A stretch of DNA of 64,000 bases from Cunninghamia lanceolata (GCA_027924645.1 BSBN01000334.1:8116501-8180500), one strand, 5' to 3'; positions 33,001 through 45,339 are shown, counted from the first letter of the stretch. Notes: generated by a model not told the origin, from the sequence alone. Numbers and translations are program-made.

Positions 33001-36000
33001 ACCTAAGCTTGCTCCCTATCTCAAGAAATAGGCATAAGTAAATATATATATTAAATAAACTATGTATGATTATGACTCAAGAGATTAGAGAGAAGGTAAT
33101 TTTATGGTAAAACAACAATACTTCCATTAAGAAGGTTTAATTCACACATCAACACATTCATAAAATAATATTATCATTTTAAGAAGTTGCTATAAAACCA
33201 TAGCTCCAAAGGTAATATAATTCCTTACCAGTCTATTTCAATTATTTATATTTTATTTTATTATCTTTTCAACTCTAATTCAAACTTAAGGAACTTAGGT
33301 TGGAAGGTTTAAGATCTAACTCAAAAGCTATAATAAACCTTGCTTTTCTAAAGGAAAATAAATAAATAAATAAATCCATAGCAACTCTAATTCACTTCCA
33401 TCATTCATAAATGCAAAATTTCCAAAAGCATAACATCTATCTAACATATAACCATTACTATTTCAAAACGACTTGATCACAAATATATAATTAATCTTGC
33501 TATACAACTTTTCGTCACTCCTCCAATAACACACTGTATTAGGTACAACAACAAAAGTACATGACTTCGGTGATCATGTAAACTATCTCAATTACTAATA
33601 CATCCCAATTGTTATGCAACATCGATACATATCAGTACTTTCCTACAAACTAACTTTCCCATGATCATTTCCAACAATAAAGCCTAGTGGAACAACTATA
33701 GACATATAATTATTTTGCTAAAATCTCCTCTAAGCAAGGTTTACCCTCTAGCGCCTTACCAAATGATACATTCTGAAACAAATAAAGCATAATATACGGG
33801 TTACAAGATACATAAAAGAAGGTCTAATGATATGGGAACTCCGTGGCTTGCTAAATGCAATACAGTAGTTGTTTTATTACAGATGCCCTAAGCTTGGCAA
33901 TGCCAATTCACCAATGACACAAAAGGAAGGAAGTCTGATTTATAACAGTTTTGAAATAGAAAGTTCCTCACCAGTAAAATGCATGATTCAAGGAATGGTG
34001 ACCTATTCAAGTTCCTAACATCACACATTCCCGAATTCAAAACAATCCTGTGAGCTATCCTATAAGCACATCTAATTCTGAAAATCAATCTAAGAAAAAT
34101 TCCACCATAGCATTAGATAAAAAGCAACTTTCTAAAACATGGCAATTAAGTAACTAATCCCTTCAGTTCAGACCTAAATGGACTCCACTACACTGACGTG
34201 CTACAACCGGACGGCTCAAAAGATTCTTTCCAAAATCTACTAAAACTACTAATTCCCATCACATCCCACAAATCACACAATGAGAAAAGTAAGGAGATCG
34301 ACATTCAGAGGTAAAAATAAAGATTACAAAAGAGTTTAAGATGCCAGAAAATGGCATGAGCTGCTAGCTTCCACGCACATCCCACAACAAGGTAGCGACA
34401 TCAGGTAAGGAGGCACGACCCTCAAAGTGCCAAGACTCAATTATGCCTCCCAAAGGAAGGTAAGGGACACCATGCCACAGTCTAGACTCAAGTTGGTTTA
34501 ACAGGGTTGATAGGAATTATGGCAGGAAGGATGCCATGGAGGTGAGAGAGGAACAAACACTAGGTATGGTCATCCATAAAATTAATAAACAGAAACATTC
34601 TACCAGAAGTTGCAGTGTCTAAAAGAAATGTGAAAACATAAACAAGGTACGTGAAGTATTCAATAGAATGGACAGAAAAGACTGCCAATATGCACAAAAA
34701 GGATAAATCGAAAGGTATGAAGAAATTTCCAAGAAGAAGCAATTGGCAAGAGTAAATCCAAACCCAACAACCATAGTCATCATTCTCCCCACTCGAGTCA
34801 ATCTAGGAGCTTTGGAACAAGATCAGCGTTGAACAAAACAAAAACAGAGAGTAGCATGCGAGGTGACAGAGGCCAACTTGCTACAGAATCACTGCAAGGA
34901 CACAAAAATGTTTGGCAAGAAAAGAAAAAAGCCTTAGAAAGAATTCATCTCAAGGAATGACGTTCCATTACAATTGTTCAAGGGGAGAGATGATAGTAAG
35001 CAATGTGTTAGAATGCCCAAGAGATGCTAACAGAAGAGTGCAGATCGTGGAAACCATAGAGATCCCTTCAACAAACCGTTTAAGAAATTAGAAGGGGACC
35101 CCTCTATGGCACAACAGGGAAGTCTATGGTGGATTGACTTTGGTACCTACTACATCAAGGAGCATCCATTGTGATCCTTGATTCTAGAGATAACAATTCA
35201 CATCCGCCTAAAAAGGATGACTCAAAAACGGTTTATCTGCAGGTTTGAAATGGAGAAGAGGTTGAAGAAAAAGTTTTAGATGCCAGAGTAAACAGTCACA
35301 GCATGAGAATATTGTCAATGCCAAAAGGTGGGTTAGGAAGGATTTCGGCATAAGCAAACAAAAAGCTTTCACATCAGCACTCACAGGTAACCACTCAAAG
35401 CCCATGCAAAAAAACAAAACTAGAATTAGATGCTTACTTATGTAAACTTCAGAAGTAATATTAGAAACGTCTAATCTACAAATAGTCTTCACAGAGATAG
35501 TGCTGCAGAGGGTCAGCCAGACACCTAAAATGACCTCAAAAAGTAGCAAAACTTACTATAAGGTAAACGCCCATACATAATGCTTAACACGCTTTAGAAA
35601 TATATATACACATTCAACCATGGTGAAATAATGATGGTAAATGTCTACCAGATCACCTCGATTGAGGTTGACTCATTAAGCCACCTAAGATTATCTCACA
35701 GAAAACATCTTCAAGGCAAAATGATTGCAGATCTAAAAGAAGTTGTTGGAAAGGCTTGAATTACTGTTGTTATTCTCTCAATGACCACGCAGAAATGGGG
35801 AACTAAGCTGAGGTTTTAGAATGCTTAGATGAAAACCACCGATACAGGATTACAAGGAAACTTTGTTTATAGTTGGCCCTAGGAGGGTATGAACATCTAT
35901 CAAAACATGCTAATGGCAATTATGGGTCTTAGACAAGGCACACAGATCAATAATTTCCAACCTCAGATAAACATCAAAGAGAGAGAGAGAGAGGAACAAA

Positions 36001-37150
36001 AACATGCACAGAGATTTAAACTATTTCAAACAAAATTTATTTAGTTATTCCAATTACATACCTAGATTTTTAATCCTCGAGCCTCCTCATCTCATCCCCC
36101 TAAAAAGAAAGGCAGAGCCCCCTATAAAAGTTACTCAACCCATAAAATAGATGCAGACATGCATCCGTTCTTCAACAACCCACTCCTCTGGAAAATTAAC
36201 ATTTTACTAATAAAAAAAAAGATTCTGCAATCAGAGAATTCATGTTCCACAACTCTAGGCATTTACTTCCCATATCAAATTTATCCTGCAACAATAATGC
36301 ATTAATAACCCATAACTCCAAAATTACGACATAAACACTCGAAAATTTAATTCTAGTCTATTTTGGGATTAAACCAAGGTGTCCAACCAAGCTCTAAGCC
36401 AACATAGATATTATCCAATAAACATCAAAGAAGCATTATTATTTGATAATAATTCATTAAAGTATTTCCTAACCACACACAAGAGCATAAATAACACAAC
36501 TCGACTAAACATCACAACACGGGGTTACCAAGCTTGGTAGGCGAGGACCAAGCAACACAATCATGACTCAAGACCACGACAGATGACAAGGACCGACCTA
36601 GTGGAATAGACCTCGCGTTATCTCCCATCACTGATACCCATTGGAGTAAGAACCTGCTCGAACCTGCTATATCAGGTGGAGTCGAGGTTCGGTACCTGCA
36701 GCCTGCGTTTAAACAATTGGTTGTAAATAATCAAGTACATGTATGTCTACACATAGAGAGTCAGAGAATCGCAGTGCAGCAAGGTACTCGAAGTGAGTAA
36801 TACTACACCGTCTCCGCTCTTGAAACAATATCATAACAACTTTTATCTGAATTTAAATACAATAAATCAAATAACACATGATGATATTATTTCACATCAT
36901 AACTAGAATAATGAACTCTTAACACGTCTAATTATATCAGTCAACCATAGTTCATTAACATAAACATAAATCATACTCTACTAAACAACTGTCTTAGAAT
37001 TGATTTAATGCAATGGATGACTAACAACTGTCGCCAATTGATAGAGAGCAGTGCAGAACCACCACTATCACAAGCCAACGACGAGGGGGCACTACATATA
37101 GCAGAGGAATGCAGACAAAATTACTTAGGTGTTCTACTTTGTCTGTGGCT
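30014..37150 (-). repeat. Non-coding LTR-element debris
   Basis: About 7 kb with no protein-like frame and a steady A/C-rich plus strand. It opens with TGTAATGCCCCG at 30014. The complement of this, ending in CATTACA, resembles the LTR end seen at 39252, so an LTR edge of a minus-strand element is likely. GC-richer blocks occur at 30640-31000 and 36500-36800, the latter possibly an LTR leader. Frames such as 30380-30661 and 35208-35549 show no domain and look like chance. The second LTR is not visible, so the extent is uncertain. Confidence 0.35.
30661..30990 (+). repeat. GGTTACC-type internal repeats
   Basis: Three related blocks start near 30661, 30706 and 30949, each with GGTTACCYNGG, a CCTCTCNCTAGG-like middle and a GCCAGCCCC or GCCGGCCCCC end. 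A fainter GGGGTTACC block occurs at 36512. The blocks are GC-rich against an AT-rich background. Confidence 0.6.
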
Positions 37151-37554
37151 ACACTTTGTTTACCAGACTTAAGCAACTCACAACATAAATTCTAGAGATT
37201 GTCAAGATATGAAAATTAAGATATAACATTAAATAAAATCTAAGTACAACCAGAACCACATAGCAAGATCTTCATCTATGGAGGAGTACCAACTAGATTT
37301 CTATCACATTCTTCGTAAACTACCAACAGTTAGTCAATTTTGGCTAAGTTAGTCTCCTAGAGCAAAATTATGTACATATCTTTGTCTTAAGAGTTGTCAT
37401 CAAACATGTCAGGTTGTTGCCATCAATCACAACATCAATTCTTTAGCATATCCATAGTGTCTCTTGACAATGTTGCCAACAAATTCATTTCCAATCATTC
37501 CATACCTTATCTTCTTTTAAATTATGTTACTTCTCTTAGTTTCAACATCATCTC

Positions 37555-37568
37555 AAAGAGGGGCAAAA
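37555..37568 (+). other. Putative polypurine tract
   Basis: AAAGAGGGGCAAAA directly followed by TGTAGGCACCTG, the arrangement of a polypurine tract and the start of a 3' LTR. No coding element is left upstream. Confidence 0.5.
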
Positions 37569-38230
37569 TGTAGGCACCTGAAATTAAACTTGTGTCACCT
37601 TTTAACACAACACCTAGTCATTCACCCTCCTAACACCACCTTATGTCACCTTGCACATACAGTTATGTTATATCCTAAATTTATTAAATAAATTATTTTT
37701 ATATTAATTAATATAAACCCGTTTTTCCATCAGCTAATTAATTAAATAAGTTATATTTATTTAATTAATTTAATCCATTTTTCCCCTATAGAAAAATTAA
37801 TTAAATAAATCTTATTTATTTAATTTATTTTCCCACATCGCCCTTCTTAAATAATTTTATTTATTTGATTAATTATTGAGAGTCACATGTCTAGCTAAAG
37901 TTAGCCAAATTCATTGAACCTAGATAATTGCACAAAAGTCAAACTAGCTTGACATCTCTGCCACTCATTTCAAACTACACCTCTTAATCTCAATTGTTCA
38001 CATAAAGAATGCCCTAGAAGATTCCCTTTTCCATCTCTTAATCTACACCATCTATTTTATCTTGCACCTCTTAAACTAAGCCCCACATACTGCATATCAT
38101 GGATCTATAAATTGAGACTCAACCAAGCCATTATCATCACATCTTTTGCTATTAATCTTATCTTGCCATTTTGATTTCATATTGCCTCTATTATACCTAG
38201 GTTATGCTGGTTTAGAGAGCAATCCACCTA
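37569..38230 (+). repeat. Putative LTR (plus orientation)
   Basis: Starts TGTAGGCACCTG after a purine tract. It contains repeated ATTTATTTAATTAA-type blocks (37680-37870) and a promoter-like TATAAAT at 38106-38112 with GC-richer flanks. The 3' end was not located because it runs into minus-strand sequence near 38200. Only one copy is present, so this is a truncated element or solo LTR. Confidence 0.45.
38106..38112 (+). promoter_or_regulatory. TATA-like box in putative LTR
   Basis: TATAAAT within GGATCTATAAATTGAGACTC. Position and flanks resemble plant LTR promoters. Confidence 0.35.
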
Positions 38231-39238
38231 GAATCATCAAGAGCGTAGTTAATGGAACTTGGGTGCACTTCATTCCACTTTGTATAAGGAGAAAGAAGGG
38301 TTTAAGGTGAAGGTATTGAATTATATTGTTGTATCTTCTATGTGGTCTTTTATCTTTTCTAATCTTCAACATCATATGAAACTGCTGCAATAGATCTTTA
38401 ATACTATTATCTTCCTTATGCAAAGGATTGTCAAAATGTTTAGCTTCTATTGCTAATCTAAAAATTTCTATGATATTTAAAGAAACACTACCATTTTTGT
38501 GACTCATATTTTTAGAATGAATCTTAGTGGAATAAGATTAAAAAATGTTCACAACTTCATGCTTATCAACAACGCTAATTTGTAAATCAATTTCATATGA
38601 CAATGGCTCATTCTTTTCAATGTTAGAAATCATGATAGTCATTTCTTGGATATGATTTGAAACAACTAGAATATCTTCTTCAATTATTAAATGTTCATCT
38701 TCAAGATGCAAATCTAATTTGTCATTGAATTCATTATAACAAACACCTTCCATTGTAAAAGCGCATTATAAATCACTGAAATATTATTTTCAATTCACGA
38801 ATCTTTACCTTCTACTCTTTTGGGTCTTGTCATGTCTCTAGTTCTAAATTCTCTCTTTTCTACAAGAACATTTTCTCTAGCTCATTCTTAATGATCTATT
38901 CCTTAACAACTTCTTGTAGTTTTGGTTTTGATTTTCATCTTCCTACTTCAACACTCTCATGTAGTCATTACATTCCTATTTTATTTCAAAACCTTCATTC
39001 AAGTACCTCCAAGTACTTTTCAGAAGGAAGTGTAGCTTTAAAATCTTTAGTCAAAAATTCTAGTAGCCTCAAGTTTGTTCTTCCATTATTCTAACAACAT
39101 GTACTCCCTTTCATCCTTGTGGAATTTAATTAGTTCCTCTTAAATAGGATCTATATTTTTTTCTCATAGTCCCCTTCATGATGTTGGATCTCTCTTTCAC
39201 TAGGAATCATCAACAACCTATAGGCCAACAATATCAAA
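38202..39238 (-). pseudogene. Leader/Gag-like remnant of a minus-strand element
   Basis: Lies directly inside the primer-binding site at 39239-39250, so on the minus strand it occupies the leader and gag position. Two minus-strand frames are open: 38538-38753 (71 codons, acidic, with IIEEDILVVSNHIQEMTIMI) and 38202-38507 (101 codons, with KHFDNPLHKEDNSIKDLLQQ). Neither shows a zinc knuckle or a known Gag core. It may be the start of a non-autonomous or truncated element. Confidence 0.35.
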
Positions 39239-39250
39239 GCTTTGATACCA
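39239..39250 (-). other. Primer-binding site (minus strand)
   Basis: On the minus strand TGGTATCAAAGC follows an LTR end of ...GACATTACA. This is the common plant LTR-element primer site (initiator-methionine-tRNA type with one mismatch). The LTR therefore lies at 39252 and rightward, and the element body to the left. Confidence 0.65.
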
Positions 39251-39251
39251 T

Positions 39252-40035
39252 TGTAATGTCTCCAACCAAATATTTATGTGCATAAGCTCAAATATAAAAT
39301 ATTCCAAACATATTTTAATACAAAATATATTCTAAAACATCTAAAATGATCTTTGCACAAATTTGAGTCCAAAACATTGAAATTTATAGTGTTGATTTAA
39401 AATAAACTATGCCAAAATATTAATCAATATTTGCACAAATGAGATAGAACTTCATGAAAATGATAGATCAAATTTATATACATGAAATGTATAGCTAAAT
39501 GATAGAATAAATAAAAAATTACATAGATGCATCTAAATATGAAATATAGAATAAACACTACATGTTGAAGAGCCTCCCTTCTACATAATCATGCAATAAC
39601 AAATATTGGAATCTATGCTAAAAATATTTTTCTAAGAAAAGGTGCAAAGCACCCATACGGAATCTACTACAATCATAAATCATGAAGTTTTAAAATGGGC
39701 CCAACACGAGTAAAGATGGGTACAATCGGCTAGCCAAATGGTTGCCAAATATATTGAACACTATAAGGTATCCATGCAGACATAAAAGTGAATAAAATAT
39801 GAGTTGAAAAATCAATATGTAAATAAAAGGCACCACAATAGTAAAAAACCAATGCTCCCTATGTGGCAATCTACCAACATGAGGACCCCAAAGACTTTTA
39901 ATGCAGAGTCAATAAAAAATGTATCTAAGAGAAATATGATAAATGACCAACAGAAGTGACCAACAGACATAAAACCATTGAACACACATGCTAAGAAACT
40001 ACCCGTTGTGAGGGAAGAGAAGGATCACATTTGGA
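39252..40035 (-). repeat. Putative LTR beside the minus-strand primer site
   Basis: Starts TGTAATGTCTCC in plus orientation, which is the CA end read on the minus strand. The outer end is not certain; the dispersed repeat at 39640-40035 lies within or beside it. No second copy was found on the left side. Confidence 0.45.
39640..40035 (+). repeat. Dispersed repeat, copy 2 of a pair
   Basis: Diverged counterpart of 9205-9655 in the same orientation, with the same order of landmarks from CACCCATA to CTACCCGTTGTG. It is non-coding. Confidence 0.5.
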
Positions 40036-40914
40036 TATTTAAATGTACTTTGCAAGATCTACTCCAAATGGGGATGCTTTCCTATATCTATTTTTGGTGG
40101 TAAAGATCATGTTCGGACTCATAGATTTGGTGAATGCTAGAGTGGAACCCTTGAAAGGGAGGCCAGCTACTCTTATGCTATGAGGTTGTAAAGCCTTTGT
40201 ATTGACATTCCTTGTCTTAACTACTATGTCTCTCTTTCTTTCCTTACCATTAGAGTTTTTCTCAAAATGTGATGTAACCCTTGTATTTATTTATGCATTG
40301 TGATTCTTGATCCATTCTTACAAATGTGTTGTGTGAAATACATGTTTGGTGTTTGTGAATCCTTCTCTCGCTTGCTTGGTGTGAATGTGTATTCTACTCA
40401 TGCGACCATCTCCTAGGACGATGGGGTGGGTCCAATGGTACCACATGGTTGGGTGGCATTGAACAACCATCGGGGACTTGCAGGATCCTTAGGAGTTGGT
40501 TGGACTCGTATGCATGACATGGATCCTTATATTGTTATCTTTTCTCATTGTATTGGTTTGGAAGCAAATGTATAATTTAAGGAGGTTGGTGTCCTAGCTT
40601 TGTATCATTTATTGTAATTGATCCTCCATGGTTGAGGAATTGTAATTCATTCACATAAGTGGTGATGGTCTATTCATTGGTTTAGTGCTATCGATGTTGG
40701 TGTCAAAAGTGCATTATCTATTGTTATACTTCTCCTTCATTATGATGCTTATTATAAAATGAAGTAGAACACCTCTAGCATATTTTGATTAAAATGAACA
40801 TAGTTTTGGTACCAAATCTTGTTTAGAGGCACTAAGAAAACTTATCAAAAAATCTTGGTTGAACTTTTTTTTGGGTCAAATGCTAGATGCTTCTAGGACT
40901 AAAATACCCAAAGT
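40036..40914. other. Non-coding stretch
   Basis: T/G-rich sequence without a protein-like frame. It could be the outer part of the LTR that starts at 39252. Confidence 0.4.
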
Positions 40915-41130
40915 TTAAGGACAATAGCACCAGGTGCTAGTGTCCTAGATTATAGTACTAGGCGCTAGTGTCAGGCACTAGTGTCTTAGACTACATCATT
41001 GAGATAGGGACCACAGTGCTAAACACTAGTGTCCAGGACTATAGTGTGTGTCCAGCACTGCTATCTAGGACTTCAGTGCCTAGCTCTTGTGTCCCAGCTT
41101 AGCTCTAGTGTCTAGTTTTAGCACCATAGT
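40915..41130 (+). repeat. CACTAGTGTC minisatellite
   Basis: At least five degenerate units built around GCACTAGTGTC followed by a GACTA-like phrase, at 25-40 bp spacing. The core ACTAGT is palindromic, so units can pair with each other. It lies in otherwise ordinary AT-rich debris. Confidence 0.6.
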
Positions 41131-42949
41131 CCTCCGAGGGAAATTTTTGCATGACATGTATTCCTTTTTGTTCCATTGAGTCTATAAATGTAATCATTTC
41201 CATGATGTGATGTTTATTCTTGAATTATTCCCTTTCTTGTGTTAGGAAGCATGTTAGAGCATTGAGCAACCTAGTTAGTCTTTTGCTGACACGGTCATGT
41301 TTAGTGCTAATGGTGTTAATGTCTTGCGAGTGTTGTATCACTCATGCATGATGTATAGTCATGTGTGTAACTGTGTCAACACATGTGGCATCCTTTAAAT
41401 AAAATTTGGTTCTCCTTTTGTTGTCTTGGGTTGATACCTTAGGTGAAAGCTTGGTGCATTACATTTCTTGAAATAAAGTCTTTCTATCCATCCAAATAGA
41501 ATCATAGTTTCCAAGTTTAATGAATAGTATTGAAATAGATGAAATAATAATCAGACCTAGGAAAGAAAATTATCCAAATGAATTAGTATGTCAAATCTTA
41601 CTCTAAAATGATGACTCAAGCATAATGAAAAATAATACTTAATGTAGATAAGAACCCACATTAATTAGCTTGCAACACATATGGTATGACAAAACATAAT
41701 GAATTTCTAAATTAGATGCATAGATTTATAATTTAAAATTTATCCATATAAAAAGGATGATTAACTTTACCTAAGACCTTAGGTTTTACCTTGGACCATT
41801 CCAAAATAACCCACATAGGTCTAGTAACATGTGCCCTTATAAAGTCATGATTCTACAATAAGAGATAAAAAAAAATTAGTCTCTCCAAATAAATAAAGTA
41901 ATGCATGAAATAGAAGACCACGACCTAAGGGCCAGACCTAGGCCTTGGGGGCTCATATCATATGGCCTTGCATGCCTAACATGATCAGAGGCTAGATATA
42001 GTTCACCTATTAGACATTCAAGCTAATTAAGTACATTCACATGCTTTTCTTCTCAAGGTTGAATACACTATGCAATATAAACAAGAGACGCAATGCGTCA
42101 TGTTCCTGCCTCTATGTGTTGAATGTTGTTGTAGTATATCATCAAAAAGGAAAACCCAATGAGATGAGAACATGTCATGTAAGTAATGATTTCATATGTC
42201 TAATTTAGTCTACAAAGCATCAAATAGAAGATTGCGAACAAAGGAAAAAGGATAAGATGAAAAATGTGCAATGGAATCTTGGATAGAAGATAGTCTGAAC
42301 AGATTATTTCATTATGTATTAAGGACTCAAATTAGTTGCTAAACATAAATTGTACTCATGGCCATTAAATAAGAACTAAAATGAATCACATGTCAAGCAA
42401 AGTTTGACAATGGAATAATTCCTATGTATAGAAAATGCCTAAAATCTATTTCAAAGGAGGTAAATTCTATTCCTCTAGATCACCATGTTCTCTGTTCTAT
42501 GGAGTTTGTTTACAATCCATAGGAAGATGGTTGTTTTGAGACAAAGTTATGTTTGTTCTTAATAAAAGAATCTAAATTCCAGGTAGCCCTATTGTACCCC
42601 TGTTTGCCCAATAGACCAAATAGACCAATGTATGATGTTGTGTCTTGCATGACATTGTAGTACTATGTGTTTTGTATCTATACATGCATAGCAGTGTCAT
42701 AGATTTATGACAATGAATAATAAAATAAATTCATGAGATGCACTTAGTATTATTGTGCATCTTCTTGCAGTTAGTGAAAAAATCTATAGTGAAAGTTATC
42801 CAATGTGGATGATAGAGATTGAAATAGTGGGAATGTTATTTAATCATATCACAGTTCTAATAACATCAATATTGAAACGCATTTGAAGCTATGACAATTT
42901 CAGATGTAGTGATTAGTCTTGTGAAATTAGATGACGATTCAAGGAAATA
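41131..42949. other. Non-coding stretch
   Basis: AT-rich sequence. I found no coding frame, domain, RNA gene or internal repeat. Confidence 0.5.
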
Positions 42950-42985
42950 ACAATTTCAGTATGGCATATGAAATGCAAGTCTAGA
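42950..42985 (+). repeat. 36-bp inverted repeat, left arm
   Basis: Reverse complement of 43415-43450 with one mismatch. Core: AGTATGGCATATGAAATGCA. The arms are 429 bp apart and flank the PPR relic. Confidence 0.85.
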
Positions 42986-43198
42986 TTCAATACAATGCTA
43001 CAAGTCATACATTACATTCATTAGATTCCTTGACATCCCAGGTACTAAGGACCTATCATCATTATTTTGTAATACATTCTAACCATTTGACACTGATTAC
43101 TTCATAAACTAGGTACACCTTTGATGACTCTATAGGATACCAACTGCAACAGTCAATAGAATCTCTTGTAACACCATTCATAAATGTAATATACTAAT

Positions 43199-43315
43199 AT
43201 TATGGTAGATATGTGTGCTAACTGTGGAAGCACAGAAAAGGCATGTGAACTGTTTGACATAATGCCACCATGAGATGTCAATGTCTTCCCTACCCGTGCC
43301 ATAATGGGAGCTTAG
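43199..43315 (+). pseudogene. PPR protein relic
   Basis: One phase reads IMVDMCANCGSTEKACELFD, then IMPP, a TGA at 43271, and DVNVF, ending at TAG 43313. This is the consensus of a plant pentatricopeptide repeat (family form: VDMYAKCGxxExAxxLFDxMPxRDV). PPR proteins bind organelle RNA as arrays of 35-residue helical pairs. Only about one repeat is legible. The TGA is explicable as CGA (Arg) to TGA. A weak resemblance to a later PPR segment continues near 43740-43800. It is a dead fragment. Confidence 0.75.
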
Positions 43316-43414
43316 GAACGAGGTATGGACAATAAAAGTAGAGAGATTTTATCAAAAATTATAGTTGGAAATGTTCTGGTCGTCATGCATACAAAATGAG
43401 AAAGCATAGAAATC

Positions 43415-43450
43415 TCTAGACTTGCATTTCATATGCCATACTAAAATTGT
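43415..43450 (-). repeat. 36-bp inverted repeat, right arm
   Basis: Pairs with 42950-42985 at 35 of 36 positions. Confidence 0.85.
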
Positions 43451-43580
43451 TGGTGGTTGGAGATACATATGCATCATGCTTATAAATCAATAAGCCTCCA
43501 TTCGTTAGAACATGCAAAATCTACAACATGATTAGTCAATGTTTTAAGAGATGGAAAGCTTGAGGCATGTATTGGAATTG

Positions 43581-43954
43581 TTTTGCAGTAGTAAGCTGAT
43601 ATTGTAAATAAATACACTCACTTGAGAGAAACTAAAGTAGGGTTAAAAAAACTAATTGATATTTGTGGTTTGCTTCTAGTCTTAGAATGTCATGGTCCTA
43701 TTTATAGTTTTGTTTTCCTTCTGGATTTAGTTACAAATTCATGAATATGGAATCAATAAGCATGCAGATGTTAGAGCATCCATTTTGTACAAATCTGATT
43801 TGTTAATGAATTTATAAATGGAAAACATGAGATCTGGATGGGACTTATCTTGCAGCAAAAGTAAGCAGGTATTGTAGATAGTTTCACCCACTTGAGAAAA
43901 CTAAATTGGGGAAAGAACACACTCTTGATATATGTGTATGGCTTGCTTGTAGTG
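43581..43954 (+). repeat. Diverged direct repeat, two copies
   Basis: Blocks at 43581-43680 and 43854-43954, about 274 bp apart, share the order GTAAGC, TATTGTA, CACTTGAGA, AAACTAAA and a GGYTTGCTT end. They lie just downstream of the PPR relic and may belong to its former locus. Confidence 0.5.
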
Positions 43955-44462
43955 ATGTATTCCATTTGGGCAACTCAATTGATGGGACTGGGTGAAGATA
44001 GGTAGTGGGGGGAAGTTGTAGATGATACCTTTGGGGTTTACATACGGCATACACTTGTAATTGTGCTTGACATGGTCTTTATTGTTTCTCTTATCCTTTC
44101 CTATTGTTGGGGGAGGTGTAGAATTTGCACACCTAGGCCTGAATCTTCTGTTTTAAAACATGCATCTTGATAGTTATTTCTTGGTACAGTTTATTTAGCG
44201 AGGGGACTATTGAAAAGTTGGGGGAGCTCATCATCACCTTGAATAGGAAAATGATTGAAATGTAAAAGACAAAAATGACAAGGCCGATTGTCCCATAGAC
44301 TATTTTTAGCCTCGTGAACATTAAAAGTTAATCATTCATTCATTCATAAAGGAGCCTTCCTGCATGACCTCCTTACTGGCCAAAGTGGAGTTTGGCAAGG
44401 ATCTCTTGATAATTAATGGTCTTATTCAACATGCTTACAATTCCTCTAAGCTCTTTTCATAA

Positions 44463-44694
44463 TCCCCAAACATAACCATCCCATATAGCCATTGGCATAG
44501 GTCAGTTGGGCAGTGTCTATGCAACATACAAAATGCACCAAATGCATCTGATGGTTTCATACCAAGCTTCAAAAATTCTGAGGAAAATCTTGAACTGCTA
44601 GCACGCCATGACAAGAAAAGACGGGAAGACCACTTAAAAGAACTTAGAAAATCTTCAACAACAAATTTGAAGCAGACAAGCATGGATGTATTAT
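44463..44694 (+). other. Protein-like open segment without ATG
   Basis: After TAA 44463 the plus strand stays open to a TGA near 44693. It reads SHWHRSVGQCLCNIQNAPNA and further on LELLARHDKKRREDHLKELR. The charged, helix-like composition looks coding, but no family is recognised and there is no initiator. A 101-codon frame on the opposite strand (44435-44740) covers the same DNA, so openness alone is weak evidence. It overlaps the fold-back and may be a captured gene fragment. Confidence 0.25.
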
Positions 44695-44739
44695 GACAAC
44701 ATCGGATGCATTTGGTGCATTTTGTATGCTGCATAGACA
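44514..44739. repeat. Fold-back (long hairpin)
   Basis: 44514-44560 and 44693-44739 are reverse complements at 43 of 47 positions, around a 132-bp loop. The core is CATACAAAATGCACCAAATG. A transcript from either strand would form a long imperfect stem, a shape shared by plant microRNA precursors and fold-back elements. Confidence 0.8.
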
Positions 44740-45104
44740 CCGCTGGTCAGTTCAGGAGAATAATAAGGCATCTACAGATCTACATAAATGATCTTTAACT
44801 AAATGTAACCAACTATATCATTGTCAACTGATATCAATCTTTTTAATTACTAAGTAAAGACTACATAGAGGGAACAAGGGAAGAATTATGTGGCAGTGAA
44901 AGTGCTAAAAAGCTAACCAATAAACTCATTAAAAAAATCAATTCGGTCTTTCTAATTTAAGCCATAATTTTTCCTTCTAGGTGTTCTTTTCCATAACGAA
45001 AATTTTGGCATTTTATTTGTTTTAGATAATTCTAAACAAAATGTGGAGAAACATACCTTGCATGCCAGGGAAAAAATTGGAGATTTCAAGAGATGTCAAG
45101 AGTT

Positions 45105-45330
45105 GGTCCATCGAGGTATTGGAAGGAGAGGAAAAGATCCCGCCGATAATCTAAGTCTTACCGAAAAGTGAGTTCAAAGGTTCATCGGAGTGACAAAACC
45201 ATCAGATTGATAAGAGTTGGCTCCACCGACAGGCACATGTCTTGCCGAAACCATGACGGCAAGTGCTAAATTGTTTTAGTCACATCGGGGTGAAAAGGAG
45301 GTAAAACTTAGATGGACTCTGTGATACTAA
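45105..45330 (+). repeat. LTR-like fragment related to the chromovirus family
   Basis: Dense in the words that crowd the second half of the chromovirus LTR: CGCCGATA, CATCGGAGTGA, CCACCGACAGGCA, CTTGCCGAAA, CACATCGGGGTGA. It ends near an ACTCTGTGAT resembling the LTR end ACTCTGYATCA. No base-by-base alignment is obvious, so it would be a distant relative. CTCTGTGATACTAAAAT is repeated at about 45318 and 45395. Confidence 0.45.
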
Positions 45331-45339
45331 AATCAACTC

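Noticed and set aside
35208..35549. 113-codon minus-strand ORF
   Set aside because: Leu/Phe-rich by composition, no domain, and inside non-coding retroelement debris.
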